Shown here piece after piece: positions 14,357 through 20,400 of a DNA stretch of 38,573 nt. A program made the position numbers and the translations under genes. Source of the stretch: an uncultured Allofournierella sp. GTDB lineage: Bacteria > Bacillota > Clostridia > Oscillospirales > Ruminococcaceae. Within the stretch, counting starts at the first letter, position 1. Every line of letters starts with the position of its first letter. Location: positions 1 to 38,573 of the forward strand of contig CALWNE010000041.1 in assembly GCA_944382705.1 (NCBI GenBank), written 5' to 3'. The notes beneath the pieces were generated by a model that made no database searches, was not told where the DNA came from, and was given only the letters and a program-made list of their open reading frames with translations.

Positions 14357-15349
14357 TCAAATCTGAGAAGCAGCCACAGCGCAGGCTACGGTAGCACCAA
14401 CCATGGGGTTGTTGCCCATACCGATCAGGCCCATCATCTCAACATGAGCGGGAACGCTGGAAGAACCAGCGAACTGAGCATCACCGTGCATACGGCCCAT
14501 GCTGTCGGTCAAGCCGTAGGAAGCGGGACCAGCAGCCACATTGTCGGGATGCAGGGTACGGCCGGTGCCGCCGCCGGAAGCAACGGAGAAGTACTTCTTG
14601 CCGTTCTCGATGGCCCACTTCTTGTAGGTGCCGGCAACCAGGTGCTGGAAGCGGGTGGGGTTGGTGGAGTTACCAGTGATGGAAACCTCAACCTCCTCCT
14701 TCTTCATGATGGCAACGCCTTCCAGAACATCGTTAGCGCCGTAGCACTTAACAGCAGCGCGCTCGCCCTCGGAGAAAGCCTTCTCACGAACAACCTTCAG
14801 CTCGCCGGTCTTGAAGTCGAAATCGGTCTCCACATAGGTGAAGCCGTTGATGCGGCTGATGATGTAAGCAGCATCCTTGCCCAGGCCGTTCAGGATAACC
14901 CGCAGGGGGGTCTTACGGGCCTTGTTGGCGGTACGGGCAATGCCGATAGCGCCTTCGGCAGCAGCAAAGCTCTCGTGGCCAGCCAGGAAGGCAAAGCAGG
15001 TGGTCTCGTCGCTCAGCAGCATGGCGCCCAGGTTACCGTGACCCAGACCTACCTTACGCTGCTCGGCTACGGAGCCGGGGATGGTGAAAGCTTCCAGGCC
15101 CTCGCCAATGGCGGCGGCGCACTCGGCAGCATTCTTCAGGCCACGCTTTACAGCGATGGCGGTGCCCAGGGTGTAAGCCCATACGGCGTTTTCAAAGCAG
15201 ATGGGCTGAACGCCCTTTACGATTGCGTCGCAGTCGATGCCCTTTTCGAGGAGCATCTCACGGCAAGCGTCCAGGGACTCCAGGCCATTGGCCTTCAGGC
15301 ATGCCTCGATTTTGGGCATGCGGCGATCCATAGATTCAAAAGTAGCCAT
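14357..15349 (-). CDS. GGGtGRT family protein (function unknown)
   Basis: This 330-residue protein contains SVASGGGTGRTLHPDNVAAG near 270, which names the family, then GLTDSMGRMHGDAQFAGSSS near 292 and a Gly/Ala-rich C-terminus. An earlier block VGLGHGNLGAMLLSDETT near 100 is also strongly conserved in what I recall of the family. It has no signal peptide or membrane segment. The family is found next to a NifU-like scaffold, as here (18-base gap), but its activity is not known. Codon use is restricted and the ribosome binding site is strong (GGAGGAG), both signs of high expression. A link to Fe-S or selenium/sulfur chemistry is inferred only from the partner. The start is ATG 15349. Confidence 0.88.
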   Translation of the reverse strand: MATFESMDRRMPKIEACLKANGLESLDACREMLLEKGIDCDAIVKGVQPICFENAVWAYTLGTAIAVKRGLKNAAECAAAIGEGLEAFTIPGSVAEQRKVGLGHGNLGAMLLSDETTCFAFLAGHESFAAAEGAIGIARTANKARKTPLRVILNGLGKDAAYIISRINGFTYVETDFDFKTGELKVVREKAFSEGERAAVKCYGANDVLEGVAIMKKEEVEVSITGNSTNPTRFQHLVAGTYKKWAIENGKKYFSVASGGGTGRTLHPDNVAAGPASYGLTDSMGRMHGDAQFAGSSSVPAHVEMMGLIGMGNNPMVGATVACAVAASQI

Positions 15350-15367
15350 TGTAGAACTCCTCCTCTC

Positions 15368-16060
15368 TTATTCTTCGCGGGGGTCGATGTACTTAGCAGC
15401 GCCATCGAACCGGCCGTAGGTGCCAATATTCTTCTCAAAGGCAGTCTTGGGATCCTCGCCGTGGCGGATGGCTTCCAGCATCTTGCCCAGACGGACAAAC
15501 TGGTAGCCGATGACCTCGTTGTTCTCATCCAGAGCAGTCTTCAGGATGTAGCCCTCGGTCAGCTCCAGGTAACGAACGCCCTTAGCCTTGGTGGAGAAGA
15601 TGGTGCCGGTCATGCTGCGCAGACCCTTGCCCAGGTCCTCCAGGCCGGCGCCAACAGGCAGGCCGCCCTCGCTGAAGGCAGTCTGGGTACGGCCGTACAC
15701 GATCTGCAAAAACAGCTCACGCATGGCCACATTGATGGCGTCACATACCAGGTCGGTGTTCAGAGCTTCCAGAATGGTCTTGCCGGGCAGGATTTCGCCA
15801 GCCATAGCAGCAGAATGGGTCATGCCGGAGCAGCCGATGGTCTCCACCAGAGCTTCCTCGATGATGCCGTTCTTTACATTCAGGGTCAGCTTGCAGGCAC
15901 CCTGCTGAGGTGCACACCAGCCCACACCGTGGGTCAGACCGGAAATGTCTTTGATCTCATAGGCTTTCACCCAAGCGCCTTCCTCAGGAATGGGGGCGGG
16001 GCCGTGGTGAGGGCCTTTGGTCAGAGGACACATACGCTCTACTTCATGAGAATAGGTCAT
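15368..16060 (-). CDS. NifU/IscU-like iron-sulfur scaffold partner of GGGtGRT
   Basis: This 230-residue protein has a NifU-N-like core at about residues 45-110. VETIGCSGMTHSAAMAGEIL, continuing PGKTILEAL, aligns with the second-cysteine region of IscU (GCGSAIASSS). WCAPQQGACKLTL lies where IscU has its first Cys with an Asp two residues later, but here the Cys are shifted and the Asp is missing. CDAINVAMRELF supplies a further Cys. A C-terminal region of about 100 residues (GLPVGAGLEDLGKG onward) is not in IscU. It is therefore a relative of scaffolds rather than a standard one. It begins at ATG 16060 behind AAAGGAG. It is the first gene of the operon and probably highly expressed. Confidence 0.85.
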   Translation of the reverse strand: MTYSHEVERMCPLTKGPHHGPAPIPEEGAWVKAYEIKDISGLTHGVGWCAPQQGACKLTLNVKNGIIEEALVETIGCSGMTHSAAMAGEILPGKTILEALNTDLVCDAINVAMRELFLQIVYGRTQTAFSEGGLPVGAGLEDLGKGLRSMTGTIFSTKAKGVRYLELTEGYILKTALDENNEVIGYQFVRLGKMLEAIRHGEDPKTAFEKNIGTYGRFDGAAKYIDPREE

Positions 16061-16098
16061 AATAGTACTCTCCTTTGTTCTCTCTTGCTTATAAGCTC

Positions 16099-16124
16099 GT
16101 CGTGAATTTCACAACATTCACGAC
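16099..16124. promoter_or_regulatory. Inverted repeat over the start site of the NifU-like operon
   Basis: GTCGTGAAT and ATTCACGAC are perfect 9-base arms around 8 bases that contain a further TTCAC. It lies just downstream of the -10 at 16129-16134, where an operator or a 5' mRNA hairpin would act. No regulator with this site is known to me. Confidence 0.65.
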
Positions 16125-16128
16125 TACC

Positions 16129-16158
16129 ATTATAAAATAGCTTACATGGGTTTTGCAA
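16129..16158 (-). promoter_or_regulatory. Promoter of the NifU-like/GGGtGRT operon
   Basis: The -35 TTGCAA (16158-16153), 18-base spacer and -10 TATAAT (16134-16129). Confidence 0.75.
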
Positions 16159-16311
16159 GGAGTTTTCGAGCGGTTTGTGCATAAATTTCAAAATCTTTCC
16201 CGGTTGTTTCCATTTTTACGGAAGGCTCACCCGGCAAACCAGCAAACGCTGGAGATTCTTTGCGCTGGCAAAGCATCCGGCCTGTGCATCCCCTGTGGCT
16301 CCCGCCTTTTT

Positions 16312-16365
16312 TACAAAACAGCAAAGGCACAGCAGGCTGCTTTCAAAAAACTGCCCGCTGTGCCT
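16312..16365 (-). terminator. Terminator of the MFS transporter gene
   Basis: AGGCACAGCGGGC pairs with GCCTGCTGTGCCT over a loop rich in T and A. The tail TTGCTGTTTT is interrupted. Confidence 0.65.
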
Positions 16366-16378
16366 GGCTCGCCATGGT

Positions 16379-17554
16379 TCAAATTCGTTCCCCTGGTGTT
16401 GGTTTGAGCAAAAGCAGCAGCCCAAATCCTGCCGCCGAAGCCCCCGCCGCCACCCAGTGGGAAGCCGCCGGGTTCGCAAACCATCTTGCCAGCAAGGGAA
16501 AGCCCAAGCTGCCCACCGTCATGCCCAGCGCCAAAAAGCCATAGTTCACCCCTGCATGGCGCAAACCGAATAAATCGGTGCAAAGGCTGGGCAGTATTGC
16601 CCCCTGGGCCGCATAACAAAAGGTAAGACCTCCGTACACCGCCAGCATCCACCAGCCCCCCGCCCAGGCAAACCACACCGAAAGCCCTGCCAGAGCTGCA
16701 AACAAAATCAGATCCGTGGCCCGTCTGCCAATGCGGTCGCTGAGGGCGGGCATGGTCAGCCGTCCGGCGGCGGAAGCCGCCGACCCCAGAATAATGGCCC
16801 AGTAGGCTGCATCCTGGCTTAACCCCCGCTGCTGGCCCATCTCCACAATGGCCGGGCTGAACAGCAGTACCGAGGGAGCCGCCAGTGCCACCACCGCCGC
16901 CACCAGCCAGTATTGCCGGGTGCGGAGCATCTGCCCGGGGGTGTAGTCCGGCCCCTGGCTTCCCTCCGGCTGGGTACTCTCCGGCGGATTGCGCAGCAAA
17001 AAGCTGCCCACGCCGCACACCACCAGCATGACAGCCGCCAGCACCCAAAAGCAAACCCGGATGCCCCAGCGGCCTGTCATCCAGCGCACCGCCAGGGTAT
17101 AAGCCCCGCCGGAAAGCCCCACCGCAATGCCAATGACGCCGGTGGCCAGGCCCTTTTTATCCTGGCACCACTTCTGGGCGCAGCTCATAACTGCCGGGTA
17201 CAAAAAAGCGCACCCCAGGCCCACCGGCACGCTGAATGCCAGATACAGCAGCCAGGCACTGCCCTGGGGCACAAACCCCACCATGCCAAACCCTGCACAC
17301 AGCAGCCCGGTCCCCACAAGCCCGGCCATGCGGGGGCCCTTTTTATCCTGCAGAAAGCCACCCAGCACACAGCCAATGCCAAAGGCTGCAATCATTACAC
17401 TCAGCCCAAAGCTAACTGCTCGTTCCTCCAGGCCGTATTCCTGCTGCACCGGCGGCTGAAAGGCACCCCAGGCAGCAGGAATGCCGGTGAGCAGCTGGAT
17501 GGCTGCCCCCACTGCCAGAATCACCCACCGGGTATGGACATCTTGTTGTTTCAA
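16379..17554 (-). CDS. MFS transporter, OFA (oxalate/formate antiporter-like) group
   Basis: This 391-residue inner-membrane protein has 12 membrane segments. It starts KQQDVHTRWVILAVGAAIQL with the WGAF segment near 28, as in the OFA family. The loop 2-3 motif GGFLQDKKGPRMAG near 60 and the loop 8-9 RLTMPALSDRIGRRA near 262 are the paired MFS signatures. Substrates of OFA members include oxalate, formate, lactate and other monocarboxylates; this one is not predictable. The start must be TTG 17554, nine bases from AAGGAG. An ATG nearby is out of frame. It faces away from hisS with its own terminator downstream. Confidence 0.9.
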   Translation of the reverse strand: MKQQDVHTRWVILAVGAAIQLLTGIPAAWGAFQPPVQQEYGLEERAVSFGLSVMIAAFGIGCVLGGFLQDKKGPRMAGLVGTGLLCAGFGMVGFVPQGSAWLLYLAFSVPVGLGCAFLYPAVMSCAQKWCQDKKGLATGVIGIAVGLSGGAYTLAVRWMTGRWGIRVCFWVLAAVMLVVCGVGSFLLRNPPESTQPEGSQGPDYTPGQMLRTRQYWLVAAVVALAAPSVLLFSPAIVEMGQQRGLSQDAAYWAIILGSAASAAGRLTMPALSDRIGRRATDLILFAALAGLSVWFAWAGGWWMLAVYGGLTFCYAAQGAILPSLCTDLFGLRHAGVNYGFLALGMTVGSLGFPLLARWFANPAASHWVAAGASAAGFGLLLLLKPTPGERI

Positions 17555-17637
17555 TGCTCATTTCTCCTTCCTGCAAGCCTGCCCCCTACCCATCCAGGGC
17601 GGGGCAGGGCTTTGGTGGAAGTATGGCCGTTTTTTGG

Positions 17638-17667
17638 TTGACAAATGCGCCCCAGGCAAGCTATCAT
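17638..17667 (+). promoter_or_regulatory. Promoter of hisS
   Basis: A perfect -35 TTGACA (17638-17643), 18-base spacer and -10 TATCAT (17662-17667). The leader is about 70 bases and holds no T-box. Confidence 0.8.
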
Positions 17668-17741
17668 TAAAAAATGTGAATCCATCTGCCGGGCTGCAAG
17701 CCGGGCATTTTTATCATAACCACTTGCTGGGAGGACTATCT

Positions 17742-18986
17742 ATGAAAATCAATCCGCTGAAGGGCATGAAAGACTACCTGCCCGCAGAACAAAAACTCCG
17801 TGACTATGTACAGGGCCGCATTCTGGAAACCTACCGGGCCAGCGGCTTTGAGCGCATCTCCACCCCCATGCTGGAGGATATGGAAAACCTGGACAAGAGC
17901 GAAGGCGGCGACAACCTGAATCTGATTTTCAAGGTGCTCAAGCGGGGTGACAAGCTGGCCAGCGCACTGACCACCGGCAGCGAGAAGGAGCTTTCCGACA
18001 TGGGCCTGCGGTACGACCTGACCCTGCCCCTCTCCCGTTACTATGCCGCCAATAAAGACAAGCTGCCCAGCCCCTTTAAGGTAATCCAGACCGACCGGGT
18101 GTTCCGGGCCGAGCGTCCCCAAAAGGGCCGTATGCGTGAGTTTGTGCAGTGCGACATCGACATTCTGGGCGATGGCTCCTGCAATGCAGAAATTGAGCTG
18201 ATTGATGTAACCGCCCGTGCCCTGCTGAACATCGGCTTTACCGATTTCACCGTGAACATCAACGACCGCCGTCTGCTGCGGGGTATGCTGTCCTCCATGG
18301 GCTTTACCCAGGACAGCCTGGACAGCGTTTGCATCAGCTTTGACAAGCTGGACAAAATCGGTGCTGCCGGGGTGGCCGACGAACTCACCCAGAAGGGCTG
18401 CCCCCAGCAGGCTGTGGAGGCTCTGGCCGCCTTCTTGGAAAAGGGCGCCTTCCAGCTGGAAGATATTGCCGCCCTGTGCCAGGAGGAGGAACTGGTGCAG
18501 AACCTGAAAACCGTTCTGGCCGCTGTTACCACCCTGGCCAACGGTGCCTATAAGATTGCCTACTGCCCCAGCCTGGTGCGTGGCCAGGGCTACTACACCG
18601 GCATGGTGTTCGAAATCACCTGCGCTGCCTTCAGCGGTGCGGTGGCAGGCGGCGGCCGGTACGACAATATGATTGGCAAATTCCTGGGCCAGTCTGTGCC
18701 TGCCGTGGGCTTTTCCATCGGGTTTGAGCGCATCTGCGGCATCCTGATGGAACAGGGCTTTACCATCCCCACCGAAAAACCCCGCATGGCTCTGCTCTAT
18801 CTGCCCCAGGCAGACTTTGCTCAGGTGCTTACCAAGGCCGCTGCCCTGCGCCAAACCTACACCGTTACCGTGCTGCCCCAGGCCAAAAAGCTGGGCAAGC
18901 AGCTGGGCAACCTGGAGCAGCAGGGCTTTGCCGCCGTTGCCTTTGCCGATAACGAGGAAATCAAGCAGCTGAACGGCGCACAATAA
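17742..18986 (+). CDS. hisS: Histidine--tRNA ligase, eukaryotic/archaeal-like sequence type
   Basis: This class II aminoacyl-tRNA synthetase of 414 residues charges tRNA-His. Motif 2 is QTDRVFRAERPQKGRMREFV near 115; motif 3 is GGGRYDNMIG with VGFSIGFER near 305-330. The LRYDLTLPLSRYYA block near 90 is the form seen in eukaryotic, archaeal and some bacterial enzymes rather than the LRPEGTA of E. coli. The HisA signature reads SLVRGQGYYTGMVFEI near 285, with QG where LD is usual; the Arg is kept. The C-terminal anticodon domain is short. A HisZ-like role is less likely because the HisA loop is present. The start is ATG 17742 after GGGAGGA; the open frame upstream is leader. Confidence 0.93.
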   Translation: MKINPLKGMKDYLPAEQKLRDYVQGRILETYRASGFERISTPMLEDMENLDKSEGGDNLNLIFKVLKRGDKLASALTTGSEKELSDMGLRYDLTLPLSRYYAANKDKLPSPFKVIQTDRVFRAERPQKGRMREFVQCDIDILGDGSCNAEIELIDVTARALLNIGFTDFTVNINDRRLLRGMLSSMGFTQDSLDSVCISFDKLDKIGAAGVADELTQKGCPQQAVEALAAFLEKGAFQLEDIAALCQEEELVQNLKTVLAAVTTLANGAYKIAYCPSLVRGQGYYTGMVFEITCAAFSGAVAGGGRYDNMIGKFLGQSVPAVGFSIGFERICGILMEQGFTIPTEKPRMALLYLPQADFAQVLTKAAALRQTYTVTVLPQAKKLGKQLGNLEQQGFAAVAFADNEEIKQLNGAQ

Positions 18987-19010
18987 GCGAGCCCCACAAC
19001 AGCAACTATA

Positions 19011-19055
19011 CAGCCCCCCTTCCGAAGGAAGCTTTCTTCGGAAGGGGGGCTGTTT
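19011..19055 (+). terminator. Terminator after hisS
   Basis: CAGCCCCCCTTCCGAAG pairs with CTTCGGAAGGGGGGCTG, a 17-base-pair stem with an 8-base loop, then TTTGC. The stem is very strong and the U-run short. Confidence 0.8.
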
Positions 19056-19230
19056 GCGCATTTCTAGCGTTGATAGTGCGGGCAAGCATTATGCAGCCTT
19101 TACAGCTGCAATAGCAAAGCCAGACGCAGCTTTTTTGATTGCCCTAATTGCCGCCGCCCCTCACCTGCGCTGGCTAAACAGGCAAAGCAGCCTGCCCCGG
19201 CCTTTGTAAAAAACGGCCGTTTGCAGTCAC
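19056..19230. other. Intergenic stretch with no recognised feature
   Basis: These 175 bases lie between the hisS terminator and the traX terminator. I see no frame with a ribosome binding site, no RNA gene and no repeat. Confidence 0.5.
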
Positions 19231-19232
19231 AC

Positions 19233-19269
19233 AAAAAAAGAGCGTCCGAACAAACGGACGCTCTTTTTT
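19233..19269 (-). terminator. Bidirectional terminator after the traX-like gene
   Basis: GAGCGTCCG and CGGACGCTC arms are flanked by A7 and T6, so it can end transcripts from either side. Confidence 0.9.
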
Positions 19270-19280
19270 AATGCTATGTT

Positions 19281-20000
19281 TTACGCAATGACCCAGCCAA
19301 GATGATGCAGCAGCCCCAGCAGGGCCAGATGGCCGGGATAAAACCAGTAAAAAAACCACTTGCTGCCCGGCCAGCTGGGGCCTTTTTGGCCATTGTACAA
19401 ACAGCCGATTACCAGGCCGGACAGCACAATCCCAGTACAGGAGCAGGCCGCTTGCAGCATATACCCAGGCGTTAAGGGAACCCCCAGCAGATTAAACCAG
19501 AAAAACAGCAGGCAGGCACTGGCATACACCACCAGCAGCCGGTGCGGCCCTTTGCAGATTACAAACAGCCCGGTAAAAACCACCGCCAGCAAGGGCCAAT
19601 CACACACCAGCGAGACAGCCCCCAGCACAAACCATGCGCCAGCTTTTAAAAAAGCGGGCCAGCTGCTTTGCAGCACCAGTACCAGCAAAAAGCACAAAAA
19701 CAGGGTGAACAGCATATTCAGCTGGGGATGCTCCAGTGCCCACACATACACAGGCTGTGAAAGCACCGCCATGCCCAGCAGCCGCAGAGCATACCGCAGC
19801 TTGGAGCGAGTGTAAGCCACACCTTCCACCAAAAAATAACACATGGTAATGGCGGTAAAGTACCCCACATCCACCAGCACCTGATACAGCACCGTGCCTG
19901 CCGGCAGCAAAATTTGCGCTGCATGGTTTGCCAGCATGGTCAGCATGGCCAGCATCTTGATGCTTTGGCGGTTTAACCCGCCAAACGGGGGACAATTCAT
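19281..20000 (-). CDS. TraX-family membrane protein
   Basis: This 239-residue protein has about seven membrane segments. Similarity to TraX lies in the N-terminal LNRQSIKMLAMLTMLANHAA near 9-28 (TraX usually has a DH pair, here NH), the YFLVEGVAYTRSK segment near 55, the LEHPQLNMLFTLFLCF block near 90 and the C-terminal FYWFYPGHLALLGLL near 220. TraX of the F plasmid N-acetylates pilin; chromosomal Firmicutes copies are common and not tied to conjugation. No conjugation genes are nearby. The start is ATG 20000 behind AAAGGAAG. Its promoter is 20057-20085. Confidence 0.87.
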   Translation of the reverse strand: MNCPPFGGLNRQSIKMLAMLTMLANHAAQILLPAGTVLYQVLVDVGYFTAITMCYFLVEGVAYTRSKLRYALRLLGMAVLSQPVYVWALEHPQLNMLFTLFLCFLLVLVLQSSWPAFLKAGAWFVLGAVSLVCDWPLLAVVFTGLFVICKGPHRLLVVYASACLLFFWFNLLGVPLTPGYMLQAACSCTGIVLSGLVIGCLYNGQKGPSWPGSKWFFYWFYPGHLALLGLLHHLGWVIA

Positions 20001-20056
20001 TATGGGTGCACTTCCTTTGTTGGCAAATCCAGAGCGCTGCGCTCTTGCTCGCAGTT

Positions 20057-20085
20057 ATTATACCAGCCCATGGGCCCATCTGCAA
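20057..20085 (-). promoter_or_regulatory. Promoter of the traX-like gene
   Basis: The -35 TTGCAG (20085-20080), 17-base spacer and -10 TATAAT (20062-20057). Confidence 0.8.
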
Positions 20086-20179
20086 ACATCCAGTGCCGCA
20101 GAACTGTTTTTTCTCCATATTGAACGATATTCCGCTATTTTTGGTGCCTATTTTCCCTCTGCGACACACCATTTGTGCC

Positions 20180-20209
20180 TTGAAGGAACCTTTCATGGTA
20201 AGGTATAAT
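20180..20209 (+). promoter_or_regulatory. Promoter of nrdA
   Basis: The -35 TTGAAG (20180-20185), 18-base spacer and -10 TATAAT (20204-20209) give a start near 20216. No NrdR-type box pair was seen around it. Confidence 0.75.
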
Positions 20210-20215
20210 AAAAAA

Positions 20216-20400
20216 CAGGAATGAATCTTATCACCCATACAGGTGCATTTGCCCTGTATGGCGCAGGGACCTGTACCTTTGCTGCAATCCCCAGGCACCA
20301 CAGCCGGTATGCCCGGCCAGGTATCTGGGGCCCCTTTGTCTGCACGGGGGATTCAGGTCCTTTCCAGCGCATGGGTGTTTTAAAATTAGGAGGCTATGGA
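20216..20400 (+). promoter_or_regulatory. Structured 5' leader of nrdA (candidate cis-regulatory RNA)
   Basis: About 185 bases of transcribed leader contain a 9-bp hairpin, CCATACAGG (20235-20243) with CCTGTATGG (20253-20261). A closed domain GGACCTG (20267-20273) with CAGGTCC (20354-20360) encloses CCCCAG (20289-20294) with CTGGGG (20325-20330) and GCCGG (20303-20307) with CCGGC (20313-20317). AATCCCC (20286-20292) can instead pair with GGGGATT (20347-20353), which excludes the CCCCAG/CTGGGG stem. No known riboswitch consensus fits; I checked by eye for cobalamin. The leader is also open in frame with nrdA from an ATG at 20221, but the encoded 60 residues resemble nothing. Confidence 0.6.

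Noticed and set aside
13355..16105. A very long + strand open frame opposite bioY and the GGGtGRT operon
   Set aside because: It is antisense to three well-supported genes, has no ribosome binding site and no family content. GC-rich codon bias on the real strand keeps the antisense frame open.
17554..17742. T-box leader upstream of hisS (and upstream of aspS at 26104-26222)
   Set aside because: Neither leader contains the AGGGTGGNACCGCG T-box sequence or room for the full structure.
19281..20000. Conjugative element suggested by the traX-like gene
   Set aside because: No relaxase, type IV secretion, integrase or attachment site is nearby; traX-like genes are common chromosomal genes in Firmicutes.
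20216..20400. Cobalamin riboswitch upstream of the ribonucleotide reductase
   Set aside because: The conserved B12 box GCCACTG and neighbouring core are missing, and the enzyme is class I rather than B12-dependent class II.
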